Part shown: positions 1-8,875 of the stretch, one piece after another
Position numbering within the stretch: position 1 is the stretch's first letter
How the letters are laid out: each line of letters starts with the position of its first letter
Source: Shewanella benthica KT99
GTDB lineage: Bacteria > Pseudomonadota > Gammaproteobacteria > Enterobacterales > Shewanellaceae
Direction of reading: 5' to 3'
Length of the DNA stretch: 47,647 bases
NCBI RefSeq assembly: GCF_000172075.1
Contig: NZ_ABIC01000034.1
Span: 1 to 47,647 of the forward strand
Notes under the pieces: model-generated
What the model was told of the DNA's origin: nothing
Database searches by the model: none
What the model saw: only the letters and a program-made list of their open reading frames with translations
Program-made: the position numbers and the translations under genes

Positions 1-536
1 GAACGAAAATACTCCGCCACAGGCCCCCTTAACTGATACATCAATAGCTCAATGGTGGCTAAAGGCTTAGCTGCAGTCTGTGACTTAGCCGAATGCGCTG
101 CGCCATTGGCGCTAAACAGATAATGATGATGACTGTCCAGATGGCCTATTCTGTATCCCTTACCTGCTATGGTCTGGTTGATATAAGCAAGGTCTTGCTC
201 GAAGCTGCGAATTTGTGGCTGCAGCAGATACTCATTTTTTCTCTGATAAGTCGCGTAAGCAATCGACTCAGCCCCTAGCCTTTCGATAAACAGCACCAGA
301 GCATTGGATAACTGAGTCGCGCCACAAGTCAGCATTCTGAACCGTCCATCCCACACAAACAGGCTAGACTCGCTGAGCAGATAAGCATCGCACGCTTCAT
401 TTTTCACACAAGAGATAATTTCGGCGCCCGCACTCGCCGCCAGAGTCTGCCAAAATGCATAGGGTAAACGTCTTAATGAAGGCGAACCCGGCTGCACACC
501 CAGCTCGATGATCTTTTCAGAACCTTCAAATACCAT
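1..536 (-). CDS. speD: S-adenosylmethionine decarboxylase proenzyme, eukaryotic class (3' part outside window)
   Basis: Makes decarboxylated SAM, the aminopropyl donor for spermidine synthesis; a pyruvoyl enzyme formed by self-cleavage. The frame opens at ATG 536-534 and stays open to the window edge (about 178 residues seen). It starts MVFEGSEKIIEL, matching the FEGxEK start of eukaryotic AdoMetDC. It carries DAYLLSESSLFV (residues 50-61), with the expected Glu56/Ser57 cleavage site, and a catalytic-type Cys71 in TCGAT. The Ser-to-Cys spacing of 14 equals that of the human enzyme (Ser68/Cys82). Further matches are YQRKN and IELLMYQL. The E. coli-type SpeD is unrelated in length and motifs. 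It lies 60 bases downstream of speA on the same strand, so the two are probably co-transcribed. The motifs are seen directly; the class assignment rests on family knowledge. Confidence 0.85.
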   Translation of the reverse strand, partial: MVFEGSEKIIELGVQPGSPSLRRLPYAFWQTLAASAGAEIISCVKNEACDAYLLSESSLFVWDGRFRMLTCGATQLSNALVLFIERLGAESIAYATYQRKNEYLLQPQIRSFEQDLAYINQTIAGKGYRIGHLDSHHHYLFSANGAAHSAKSQTAAKPLATIELLMYQLRGPVAEYFR

Positions 537-596
537 ATAGGATTACCTTGGCCTCAAGTATCACTGTCAAAATCAGTGCTCATTGAGGCCTTCAAG

Positions 597-2510
597 TTAA
601 GTAAAGTCTTCCAGATAGGTATAGCCTTCCAAGCCTAACTGCAACTCTTCTAGGATATTAGCACGCTCAGATTCTTCTATATGCATGTTAACCAGCTCTT
701 CATAGGTTCGCATAAAGGCTACCGCATCTAAATTTACATACCTGAGTACATCCGCGACCGTATCGCCCGCTAAAACAGACTCAATATTGGTCAGGCCATT
801 CTCATCGACTCGGACCACGGCAGAGTTAGTATCACCGAAGAGATTATGCATATCGCCTAAGATCTCCTGATAGGCACCCACTAAGAAGAAGCCAATGAGA
901 TAGGGGCTCTCGGCACTCCAGGCCGGAACCGGCAAGGTGGTTTCTATGCCCTGCCCATCGACGTACTGATCGATAGACCCATCGGAATCACAGGTAATAT
1001 CCAACATCACCGCGCGTCGCTCTGGCTTTTTATCCAGGCCCGATAACGGCAATACCGGAAAAACTTGATCTATGCCCCATGCATCGGGTAACGACTGGAA
1101 CAGAGAAAAGTTCACAAAAAACTTATCGGCTAACTTTTCATTAAGCTCATCTATGATGGGCCGATGAAAACGATACTTAGTGCTCATGACGCCTTGAAGT
1201 TCATGACACACCCTTAAGTTCACTTGCTCCGCCCAAGCCCGCTGTACAAGAGACAGCTGACCTAAGGCAAACAATGAGTGAGCTTCGGCCAAATCACTCT
1301 GGCAATCATGATAAATCTCTATCAATGCCCGTTGATCCGCACGCCCACTCACCTCAACCCAAGATTGCCACATATTATGTAACAGCTGAGGCGCGGCTTC
1401 GTCGGGCGCTTCAATGACTTCAGCCTTGTAGGCTTCGGTACCGATCACATCTGAGATAAGCACCGCATGGTGAGCCGTGAGGTATCGACCAGACTCTGAG
1501 ATAATTTGTGGCATAGGTTGCTGATATTCTTTGCAGATATCGGTCAACACGCTGACAATGTTGTTGGCGTATTCCGTCAAACCATAATTCATCGAATTGC
1601 TGCTTTGACTGCGAGTGCCATCATAATCGACCGCTAAGCCACCACCGACATCGAAACATTTTACATTGGTGCCAAGCTTTTGCAGCTCACAATAGAAACG
1701 ACTGGCTTCACTCACTCCCTGTCTTATGTCGCGGATGTTCGCAATTTGCGATCCCAGATGAAAATGCAGAAGTTGCAAGCAATCTAACATGTTTTCATCT
1801 TTGAGAGATTCAATCACAGTCAGTACTTGAGCCGCCGAGAGACCAAATTTTGATTTTTCTCCGCCACTGGCCTGCCACTTACCCTTGCCCTGAAACGCCA
1901 GACGTACACGTAAACCCAGTCTGGGTGTCACACCTAGATTTTTAGCTTCCTGGAGTATGCTTTTAAGCTCCGACAATTTCTCGAGTACGATGTAGACCTT
2001 ATGGCCTAATTTCTCGCCGATGAGCGCGAGTCGGATATATTCAACATCTTTATACCCATTGCAGATAATCACCGAGCTGGCTTTCTGGGCCATGGCCAGC
2101 ACAGCCATCAGCTCCGGCTTACTGCCAGCTTCCAGGCCAAGTTGCGGCACCTCTTTCGATTTCTGGCTGGCGAGGATCTCTTCTACTACCGTCTTTTGCT
2201 GGTTCACTTTAATCGGATAAACCAGCAAGTAATCTGACTCATACTGGTATTTCTGAATTGCCAGATTAAATGCGTGACAGATACTGTGGACCCTATGATG
2301 CAAAATCTGCGGAAAACGAACCAATACGGGAAGGGCAACGCCAGACTTGACCATGCTTTGGGCAAGGTCATTTAAGCCAATAGTAAATTCCGGGTTAGCT
2401 TGATCGGGAGAAACGGTGACCTCTCCGGCATCGCTTATCCCATAGAGCCCCTGACTCCAATAATTAACGTTATACCCGTTACGGGCATCATTAATAGACC
2501 AATCACTCAT
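597..2510 (-). CDS. speA: Biosynthetic arginine decarboxylase
   Basis: PLP enzyme that converts arginine to agmatine, the first step of the agmatine route to putrescine and spermidine. It has 637 residues, the usual SpeA length. The PLP lysine is in VYPIKVNQQ (Lys101), followed by an alanine-racemase-like barrel with the HFHLGSQ and DVGGGL motifs, and a C-terminal beta domain with the ITCDSDG substrate motif. The frame is open 20 codons further upstream, but that stretch (LIFFLGL and neighbours) is not part of the family. ATG 2510-2508, giving [12 protein letters not shown], is the familiar start, with an AGG about ten bases upstream. The AdoMetDC gene follows at 60 bases, so this pair supplies both halves of spermidine synthesis. 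Confidence 0.95.
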   Translation of the reverse strand: MSDWSINDARNGYNVNYWSQGLYGISDAGEVTVSPDQANPEFTIGLNDLAQSMVKSGVALPVLVRFPQILHHRVHSICHAFNLAIQKYQYESDYLLVYPIKVNQQKTVVEEILASQKSKEVPQLGLEAGSKPELMAVLAMAQKASSVIICNGYKDVEYIRLALIGEKLGHKVYIVLEKLSELKSILQEAKNLGVTPRLGLRVRLAFQGKGKWQASGGEKSKFGLSAAQVLTVIESLKDENMLDCLQLLHFHLGSQIANIRDIRQGVSEASRFYCELQKLGTNVKCFDVGGGLAVDYDGTRSQSSNSMNYGLTEYANNIVSVLTDICKEYQQPMPQIISESGRYLTAHHAVLISDVIGTEAYKAEVIEAPDEAAPQLLHNMWQSWVEVSGRADQRALIEIYHDCQSDLAEAHSLFALGQLSLVQRAWAEQVNLRVCHELQGVMSTKYRFHRPIIDELNEKLADKFFVNFSLFQSLPDAWGIDQVFPVLPLSGLDKKPERRAVMLDITCDSDGSIDQYVDGQGIETTLPVPAWSAESPYLIGFFLVGAYQEILGDMHNLFGDTNSAVVRVDENGLTNIESVLAGDTVADVLRYVNLDAVAFMRTYEELVNMHIEESERANILEELQLGLEGYTYLEDFT

Positions 2511-2570
2511 AATTGTTAAACCTAAAAAAAAAATCAAAAACAAAGGCGATATCGACGCCTGTGCCAGCAC

Positions 2571-2851
2571 AAACCATGGAACAAGCTAGCCTAGGTTTCA
2601 ATGTGAAGCCTGCTACTCAGACCATAAAAATGGGGCGTAATTAAACACCCAGGACGATGCTATTGCAAGCATAAGATATAAAAATATAAGGTCAAAAAAC
2701 CCGTCAAGATTAACATGATTGAGGGTAAATCTGCACTCGACGTCGACTTTTTAAACAAATCGGCCCCAGAGATTAAAATCACTTAAAGATTGTTAATCCT
2801 TTTTCCACTATAATCCAGCATCGAAGCAGTCCCTAAGCAACAGAGAGTCAC
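2571..2851. promoter_or_regulatory. Divergent intergenic region speA / cvfB-like gene
   Basis: This A/T-rich gap separates two divergently read genes and must hold both promoters. On the plus strand a perfect -10 hexamer, TATAAT, lies at 2809-2814, 38 bases before the downstream ATG. No good -35 sits 17 bases above it (the best is AAGATT). I could not identify a convincing speA promoter on the minus strand. Confidence 0.45.
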
Positions 2852-3688
2852 ATGATACAAATAGGAAAATCTTGCACCCTCGAAGTCGTAAAACGAGTCG
2901 ACTTTGGTGTTTATCTCAATGCACACGACCTAGGCCAAGTACTATTGCCTAGCAAGGTGGTCCCAAAAGAGTGTAATGTCGGTGATGAAGTCGCTGTTTT
3001 TCTCTATCTGGACTCCGAAGATGCCATCATTGCGACCACCAAGAAGCCTCTGGCTGAAGTGGGTCAGTTTGCCTATTTAGAAGCTGTTGCGACCGGTCAA
3101 TACGGTGCCTTCCTCGACTGGGGTCTAGATAAAGATCTGCTACTCCCTTTCGCTGAACAACATAGAGAGATTGAAGTGGGTCGCTCCTACTTAGTCTATA
3201 TCTACACCAGCAACGTCGATGAGCGCATTGTCGCCTCGGCTAAAGTCGATAAGTTCCTCGACAGAACGCCGCCTCCATATGATAAAGATGAAGCAGTTAA
3301 CCTGATCATAGGTGGCAGCACAGATCTTGGCTATAAGGCTATCATCAACCACAGCCATTGGGGCGTTATCTTCAAAAATGAGGTGTTTCGGACCCTAAGT
3401 TTTGGTCAAAGGTTGAAGGGCTTCATCAAGCAAGTACGCAGCGATGACAAGATAGACCTTATCCTGCAACAGGGTGTAAAATCCGAGTTGGATAAACATT
3501 CTACTAGCATCATGTTTAAGCTTAACCAAGCCGGCGGCTTCCTGCCTCTCAATGATAAGACAGACGCAGAAACCATCTATGCCAAAATGTCGATGAGTAA
3601 GAAAGCCTTCAAGAGAAGTATAGGCGGACTGTATAAGAATAAGCAGATCACCATAGCACCCGATGGCATTAGAATAGTAGAAGACTAG
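2852..3688 (+). CDS. yitL: CvfB/YitL-type S1-domain RNA-binding protein
   Basis: Predicted cytoplasmic RNA-binding protein of the CvfB family, whose Staphylococcus member is a pleiotropic regulator. The function in gammaproteobacteria is not established. The 278 residues fit the family: an N-terminal S1-like OB fold (about 1-65, FGVYLN and VLLPSKVVP), a second one (about 66-140, GAFLDWGLDKDLLLP), a third S1 domain (about 145-215, GVIFKNEVF and RLKGFIKQVR), and a C-terminal winged helix (about 225-278, GGFLPLNDKT and SKKAFKRSIGGLYK). The ATG follows a purine-rich CAGAGAG site. The gene appears to stand alone and ends at a strong hairpin terminator before yceH. Confidence 0.85.
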   Translation: MIQIGKSCTLEVVKRVDFGVYLNAHDLGQVLLPSKVVPKECNVGDEVAVFLYLDSEDAIIATTKKPLAEVGQFAYLEAVATGQYGAFLDWGLDKDLLLPFAEQHREIEVGRSYLVYIYTSNVDERIVASAKVDKFLDRTPPPYDKDEAVNLIIGGSTDLGYKAIINHSHWGVIFKNEVFRTLSFGQRLKGFIKQVRSDDKIDLILQQGVKSELDKHSTSIMFKLNQAGGFLPLNDKTDAETIYAKMSMSKKAFKRSIGGLYKNKQITIAPDGIRIVED

Positions 3689-3765
3689 CTACATCTGGCC
3701 TTAGCCTCGATAATTGTCTAGTTATCGTGCATAAAACCAGTAACTTATTGCTTGGCTCTTTGATT

Positions 3766-3804
3766 AAAAGCATGACTCTGTTATAACAAAGTCATGCTTT
3801 TTTT
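3766..3804 (+). terminator. Intrinsic terminator after yitL, containing a candidate yceH promoter
   Basis: A perfect 12-bp stem (AAAAGCATGACT paired with AGTCATGCTTTT) is followed by an eight-T run at 3797-3804. The loop region itself contains the palindrome GTTATAAC. The T run ends only 14 bases before the yceH ATG. A candidate sigma-70 promoter is embedded in the structure: TTGATT at 3760-3765, a 16-base spacer, and TATAAC at 3782-3787. Confidence 0.75.
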
Positions 3805-3818
3805 ATGAGTTAACTGAA

Positions 3819-4505
3819 ATGAATCTCACGCTCCATGAAGCAAGGGTGATCGCTTGTCTACTTGAGAAAGAAGTCACCACCCCAGATCAATACCCCTTAT
3901 CCCTCAATTCACTCACTATGGCCTGTAACCAAAAGTCGAGTCGAGATCCGGTTCTGGCCATGACGGAAGCCGAGACTCAAGCCTGTATCGATGCGCTGAT
4001 GAAACGCAGGCTAGTCACAGATCAAACCGGCTTCGGTTCGCGAGTGGTTAAGTATAAACATAGATTCTGTAATACCGAGTTTAGCGATCTACAGTTCAAT
4101 TCGGCTCAATTCGCTATCATCTGCTTATTACTGCTACGTGGGCCGCAGACACCGGGAGAGTTGAAGAGTCGAAGTGGCCGTTTACACCTTTTCCACGATG
4201 TCGGCGAAGTCGATAAGACCTTACACTCGCTAACCCTCACCGAGCCGGCATTAGTCAAGCAGCTTGCCAGAGAGCCTGGGAGACGGGACTCTCGCTTTAT
4301 CGGGCTTTTTTCAGACGAGGCGGTCCAAGCGAGCGAATCTGATATCGCATGCACGCCAACCAGTGCTCGTTCAATCGCAGCCCCAGAGTCTGAACCAGTC
4401 TCTGAAGAGCAGAATTTAGCTCAAGCCGATTTAGTCGCCAGAGTGACCACGCTCGAGCGCGAAGTCGCCCAGCTAAAAGAAGCACTGCAGGATTTTCTCA
4501 ACTGA
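3819..4505 (+). CDS. yceH: YceH family protein (DUF480)
   Basis: Conserved protein of unknown function, cytoplasmic, 228 residues. The DUF480 core forms two winged-helix domains. The start [20 protein letters not shown] and the motifs [16 protein letters not shown] and [12 protein letters not shown] are family hallmarks. The last 35 residues ([19 protein letters not shown]) form a short coiled coil, as usual in YceH, suggesting oligomerisation. The ATG has no strong Shine-Dalgarno sequence and lies right behind a terminator hairpin, so it probably has its own promoter inside that hairpin. The winged helices suggest DNA binding, but this is inference. Confidence 0.88.
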   Translation: MNLTLHEARVIACLLEKEVTTPDQYPLSLNSLTMACNQKSSRDPVLAMTEAETQACIDALMKRRLVTDQTGFGSRVVKYKHRFCNTEFSDLQFNSAQFAIICLLLLRGPQTPGELKSRSGRLHLFHDVGEVDKTLHSLTLTEPALVKQLAREPGRRDSRFIGLFSDEAVQASESDIACTPTSARSIAAPESEPVSEEQNLAQADLVARVTTLEREVAQLKEALQDFLN

Positions 4506-4553
4506 TAATCTGACGTCTGTATCTGTGTTCGATAACAATAATAAGGGATAATT

Positions 4554-5390
4554 TTGGAACCTAACCTAAATACCGGCTTAGTGCGCAACACACTCATACT
4601 GGCCAAATTTGAATTAAAGAAGCTGCTGTTTAATCCCAAGGGCTTGGTAGCCCTCACCGCCTTCGCACTCGTGTGGATGCTGATCTTACTCTATCCCATT
4701 CGTGGCGCCTCGGATATTCTCCTGAGCGCAGATTTCAGGCAGTTGATCGCCGGGATATTTGGCGAGTCTTTGGTCGATAGACTCTTCCAGTGGCAAGTCG
4801 CCGAGATGGCAATATTTTGGATAGCGGCCCTGTATCTCTTTCCTCTGTTCAGCATTTTTGTCTCCGCGGATCAATTTGCCTCAGATAAAAGCCGAGGCAG
4901 CTTTCGCTTCTTGATCTTAAGGACGGGGCGAGATAGTTTGTTTTTTGGACGCTTCATTGGCCACATGTTGATTCAATCTTTACTATTAATGTTAACTGTA
5001 GCGGCCACGATACTGCTGGCACTGTCACGGGAGCCGAGCCTGTTACTGCCTGCATTAGGCTCAGGCCTGATGGTATTTATTAATATATTCATCATATTAC
5101 TACCATATACGGCCTTGATGGCCCTACTCTCCTTGTACGCCAATTCCGCCAGACAAGCTACTATCTACGCCATCTTGCTCTGGGCAGTGAGTGCGATTGT
5201 GATCGCTATCGTCAATACTCAGCTCCCCGCGATTGGCGAGCTATTAAGTTGGATATTACCCGGTGCTCAGCTAAGCATGATGATCAATACTCAAGGGATC
5301 TCTAGCCTGATCTATGCCCCAATACCTCTCATTCAAGCAGGCGTGTTACTTTTCCTCGGCAGAAGTTACATGATCAGGAGTTCACTATGA
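4554..5390 (+). CDS. ABC-2 type transporter permease, TTG start
   Basis: Inner-membrane subunit of a two-gene ABC exporter; the substrate is unknown. The 278 residues contain about six hydrophobic segments (roughly 31-49, 85-105, 138-160, 166-195, 200-222 and 255-270), with the ABC-2 permease pattern FVSADQFASDKSRG after the second. The start is TTG at 4554-4556, preceded by AAGGGA with five bases spacing; no ATG or GTG nearby has a comparable ribosome site. The stop overlaps the start of the ATPase gene (ATGA), so the two are translationally coupled. The arrangement matches NosY/NosF-like or drug-type exporter pairs, but no neighbouring gene hints at the cargo. Confidence 0.8.
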   Translation: MEPNLNTGLVRNTLILAKFELKKLLFNPKGLVALTAFALVWMLILLYPIRGASDILLSADFRQLIAGIFGESLVDRLFQWQVAEMAIFWIAALYLFPLFSIFVSADQFASDKSRGSFRFLILRTGRDSLFFGRFIGHMLIQSLLLMLTVAATILLALSREPSLLLPALGSGLMVFINIFIILLPYTALMALLSLYANSARQATIYAILLWAVSAIVIAIVNTQLPAIGELLSWILPGAQLSMMINTQGISSLIYAPIPLIQAGVLLFLGRSYMIRSSL

Positions 5391-6286
5391 GTCTGATTAA
5401 ATGTGAAAATCTCAGTAAATCATACGGCAGTAAACTCGCACTGGACTCGGTCACACTCGAACTGAAACCTGGAGCGCCTATCGCCCTCGTGGGCCCGAAC
5501 GGTGCGGGCAAGACCACCCTGTTTAGCCTACTATGCGGCTACCTGCTGCCCAGTCACGGCAAAGTGACCATAATGGGTGAGAAACCCGGCAGTAGAAAAT
5601 TACTCGGCAGAGTCTCCTCCTTGCCGCAAGATGCCAGTCTGGATCCAAATCTCAATCTTATCACCCAATTCACCCTGTTTGGCACCCTGCAAGGATTGAC
5701 CAAGAGCCAGGCTAAGGCCGAGGGTCTGCGGGTCCTGTCACTGGTGGGGCTGAGTGATGTTGTCAAGCAAAAGCCAACGGCATTAAGTCATGGGATGAGC
5801 AAGCGTGCGTGCATAGCTCAGGCCTTAATCGGTTCACCCCAGCTGGTGCTATTAGATGAACCCACGGCAGGGCTGGATCCTGTCAATGCCAAGGTGGTCC
5901 GAGAGCTGGTCAAGTCCCTTTCATCGAATATCACCTTCGTCATTAGCTCACATAACTTAGATGAGTTAGAGAAACTCTGTGATCAGGTGCTCTACTTAGA
6001 TAAGGGGAAGTTAGGCCAATCTGTTTCTATGCAAGAGAACTTACTCGATGAGTACCTGACGATTTCGATGCAGGAGTGCGACCATCAGGCGTTAATTTCA
6101 CGAGTTGAAGCACTAACAGGAATAAACTCGGTGACTCTTAAACAGGAGAATGAATTTTTAATTCATTACGCAGCCAGTGAAATAAAAAATATAGAGGTGC
6201 AGCTTTTTACCCTATTCGCCTGTCACGGCTGGAGGTACAAGTCGATACTCAAGGGACGTACTCTGGAAGACAAGCTTTTCTCTTAA
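5387..6286 (+). CDS. ABC transporter ATP-binding protein
   Basis: ATPase subunit partnering the permease just upstream, whose stop codon it overlaps by four bases. It has 299 residues. Walker A is GPNGAGKTT (36-44), the Q-loop is near LPQDAS, the signature is the variant LSHGMSKR instead of LSGGQ, Walker B is LVLLDEP, followed by the D-loop AGLDP and the H-loop SSHNLDE. The last 80 residues are a variable C-terminal extension. The nearest families are CcmA/NodI-like and NosF-like ATPases of ABC-2 exporters; I cannot decide among them. A short GC-rich hairpin (6323-6337) follows the stop. Confidence 0.85.
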   Translation: MSLIKCENLSKSYGSKLALDSVTLELKPGAPIALVGPNGAGKTTLFSLLCGYLLPSHGKVTIMGEKPGSRKLLGRVSSLPQDASLDPNLNLITQFTLFGTLQGLTKSQAKAEGLRVLSLVGLSDVVKQKPTALSHGMSKRACIAQALIGSPQLVLLDEPTAGLDPVNAKVVRELVKSLSSNITFVISSHNLDELEKLCDQVLYLDKGKLGQSVSMQENLLDEYLTISMQECDHQALISRVEALTGINSVTLKQENEFLIHYAASEIKNIEVQLFTLFACHGWRYKSILKGRTLEDKLFS

Positions 6287-6634
6287 GCTAATAGCCTAAT
6301 CTCACCTCTATCAATAGCAAGAGCGCCCATGAGGCGCCCTTCTTTTATCCGCAACTTTATATTAGTCCCTGTCATTTAGCTGTCATTGTCATTCTATGCA
6401 GTGTTATCCAAAATCCAAGACTTATACCCATAGGTATCCCCCGGCCACGTATCGATTTAATCCTATAGAAAACACAAAATTAGTCGCGATAAAAGCCTGC
6501 TTGAGGCTAGGTCAGCTTTGGAGAAATGAAGATGGGTATTGGATACCAAGAGTGGCTCTCAACTAACACTATGCTGAATGAGGCACCAATAAAACCTAAC
6601 ACTTTGATTTGAATGATTATTATATAATTACAGG
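6287..6634. other. Intergenic region, one doubtful mini-frame
   Basis: About 350 bases without a recognisable gene. A weak hairpin (GCGCC/GGCGC, 6323-6337, followed by CCTTCTTTT) may terminate the ABC operon. A 28-codon frame at 6526-6612 (MKMGIGYQEWLSTNTML...) has a GGAG upstream of its first ATG, but I recognise no family and give it little weight. Confidence 0.3.
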
Positions 6635-6666
6635 AAAAAAAAGAGCCGCGAAAAATCGCAGCTCTT
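6635..6666 (-). terminator. Intrinsic terminator of the cold-shock gene
   Basis: On the minus strand a stem pairing AAGAGC-GCGA with TCGC-GCTCTT around a short T-rich loop is followed by an eight-T run. It lies 45 bases after the stop of the csp gene. Confidence 0.85.
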
Positions 6667-6710
6667 ACAAATTCTTTTGGATTAGCTAAAAGCTAATCGA
6701 AAGTCCAAAC

Positions 6711-6917
6711 CTAAACGATAGTAACGTTTTCAGCTTGTGGACCTTTCTGACCTTGAGTCACAGTGAATTGAACTTTCTGACCTTCGTCAAGAGTTTTGAA
6801 ACCGTCTGATTGAATCGCACGGAAGTGAACGAAGACGTCTGGACCAGACTCTTGCTCGATAAATCCAAAACCTTTGTCAGAGTTGAACCACTTAACAACG
6901 CCAGTAACTTGAGACAT
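6711..6917 (-). CDS. CspA-family cold-shock protein
   Basis: Small single-stranded nucleic-acid-binding protein (68 residues) that acts as an RNA chaperone or antiterminator. The cold-shock domain fills the whole chain: [11 protein letters not shown] (RNP1) and VFVHFRAI (RNP2), where the common HFSAI is HFRAI. An AGGA site precedes the ATG at the normal distance. A strong promoter (7054-7081) predicts a leader of about 130 bases, as in cold-inducible cspA genes. The length is normal and no frameshift is seen. Which of the several Csp paralogues this is (CspA, C, D or E) cannot be decided. Confidence 0.95.
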   Translation of the reverse strand: MSQVTGVVKWFNSDKGFGFIEQESGPDVFVHFRAIQSDGFKTLDEGQKVQFTVTQGQKGPQAENVTIV

Positions 6918-7053
6918 GATATAAATCCTGTAACTAAATAAAAAATAAAGCCAAAACGGCAGTAAAGCTGGAAAATGCCGGTATTACTTATGTTAACAGG
7001 ACGAACGGATCGCATTGACACATAAAAATAAGCCCAACTTTCAAGCTGCGTTC

Positions 7054-7081
7054 ACTATAAATCATTCTCGGCCTATGTCAA
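7054..7081 (-). promoter_or_regulatory. Sigma-70 promoter of the cold-shock gene
   Basis: On the minus strand a perfect -35, TTGACA (7081-7076), a 16-base spacer, and a -10, TATAGT (7059-7054). The predicted transcript start near 7047 leaves a leader of about 130 bases before the csp ATG, the size known for cold-shock mRNAs with thermosensing leaders. Confidence 0.65.
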
Positions 7082-7213
7082 CAATCAAACACAATAAGTC
7101 AGTCTAATTTCGCTTTATTTTCTGGCGCTTGTTCAAATTGTCGCGAGCAATAAAATAAATGGTGTAAAAACAAATCCTTGGTTAATTTTTAACCAAGGAT
7201 TACGATTTCAAAA

Positions 7214-8016
7214 TTAAATAGCGTTAAAAACTTCGATTTTAAAATCCAGTTCACACTTGAGGCCTTCGCTTATCATAAGAGATTTCTGCTGCTGAGTTAA
7301 CTTCCAGCTATAGGGAGTCATATTAAGGAAATGAGTGATCTCCACCTCATTGTTCAACACGAGCTCGGCCTCTAAGTTTTCTCTATGAACTAATTCAAAG
7401 CCCTCTATATAGCTACTCTCACTAATATGGTGTTTAGGCGCCTCGTAATGAGTTCTTTCAGGGCAAAGTGATGATGCTTGCCAGCAGATACCGTAATGAA
7501 CGTACCGCCCTGTTTAATGACGCGTCTCAGCTCCGCGTCTAATGAGGGAGCGTATATTCGTAACATGAAATCGAACTGCTCATTTTCAAATGGCATTTCA
7601 AAAGCACTGGCAACACAGAAGCCCATGTCTTTATACCGCTTAGACGCATATTTTAATGCTGACTTAGAGATATCCAGCCCTTGCAGGTCCAACTCAGGCA
7701 AACTATCAAACAAGCGGTGGCTATAATAGCCTTCCCCACAGCCTACATCTAAACCCAGCTTGGCGCCCGGACAATGGCGCTTGGCGAGTGCATTCACTCT
7801 GTCACTGAGCAGTTGATAATGACCTTGATTAAGAAACTCTCTCCTGGCAAACATCATCTCTTTATTGTCACCAGGATCTTTAGAGTGTTTGTTCTGTACC
7901 GGCAACAGATTGACGTAGCCCTCTTTAGCACAATCAAATCTATGGTTATTGGAGCAGGACCAGGTCTTCAACTGAAGCATCAAAGAGGTTTTACAGATGG
8001 GGCAAACGTATTTCAT
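7214..8016 (-). pseudogene. rlmA: 23S rRNA (guanine745-N1)-methyltransferase RlmA, one-base frameshift
   Basis: RlmA methylates G745 of 23S rRNA. The N-terminus has the family zinc site Cys5, Cys8, Cys21, His25, then a SAM-binding domain with LDVGCGEGYYSH and an RIYAPS active-site motif. The first frame stops at 7405 after about 190 homologous residues. The rest of the family sequence (APKHH, EGFELVHREN, LNMTPYSWKL) continues in another frame to a stop at 7214-7216. Adding one base at about 7447-7449 (reading CTCATTTACGAG for CTCATTACGAG) restores LIYEAPKHH and a 267-residue protein, close to E. coli RlmA (269). This is either a recent loss-of-function mutation or a sequencing error in a short homopolymer. 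It sits 21 bases downstream of a gene that is also frameshifted. Confidence 0.85.
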
Positions 8017-8037
8017 TTTTAATCCAATGGTCCTAGG

Positions 8038-8759
8038 TTACTCTTCATTCAAAATGAGATCTTGTATCATCTCATTGACGGCAGGAGTCGAAAGCAGGCG
8101 ATAATACTCTAATTTACGAGCCTGAACATCATTAGTTAATTGTTGATTCGCCGCATCTTGCCAATTGGGTCGCTCCATAGATTGATTGAAACTCCGTGAT
8201 AGCCACTGCTTCTTGCGGGACAGTTGCGCATCTAGCTTCAATACTTCCACACTGACATCCGGGTGCCTTAGCACGAGTTCGCTACAGCCAAAGCTCTCGC
8301 CTCGACTAACTCTCTGGGCCCATGAAACAGGCGCAAATCCTCTTCGAGCGCCACCAATTGCCACATAGTAGACTTGGCTATACTGAAATCGGCATTTTCA
8401 TTGGCTTTGAAGTCTACATTAATCGCCAGTCCCAACCTAAGCTGCTGTCCACATAAGGTGGGAGAAACGCCTAATCCAGAAAATAAGCGCCAACCTTGCC
8501 CTACCCCTCTTGATAGGCTATTTGTGTCAGGCTTGGTTTGCGTCATCTGTGCTTCGCACTTAAGCGATAAAAATGGATGCAATCTGAATAACACAGATAA
8601 TGATGTCGGACCAACTTCGACTAGAATAAACTCACCAACATGACCACTCATGGCCTGTAGCAAGCCAAAATCACTGATAGCTTCATTGAGATGTATTTTA
8701 AGCGTCGACCCATGATCAAAAGTAAGGATTTCAGGCTGCGTTAGCAGGGGTTCAAACAT
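8038..8759 (-). pseudogene. Conserved-looking hypothetical protein, frameshifted
   Basis: Two overlapping frames on the minus strand look like one gene split by a missing base. The 5' part (8759 to about 8300) begins MFEPLLTQPEILTFDHG and ends near FHGPRELVEA. The 3' part (about 8300 to 8038) continues FGCSELVLRHPDVSVEV and ends DLILNEE. The whole span is 722 bases, so one added base would give a protein of about 240 residues. Switching frame near 8300 gives a smooth join. I recognise no family; there is no signal peptide, membrane segment or catalytic motif. The middle looks beta-rich and soluble. It precedes rlmA by 21 bases and is probably in the same transcript. Confidence 0.55.
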
Positions 8760-8875
8760 GACTATTCTACCTCCGTTAAGGAAGAATTGTACCTTGCTTC
8801 CATTTACAGCACCAGAGGGGTAAATAATTCAAAACGTTGGCAATATTAATATCATAGACAAATCACTGTTTCTTC

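Noticed and set aside
93..278. A short plus-strand frame near the left edge
   Set aside because: Antisense to the AdoMetDC gene, whose motifs are unmistakable on the minus strand.
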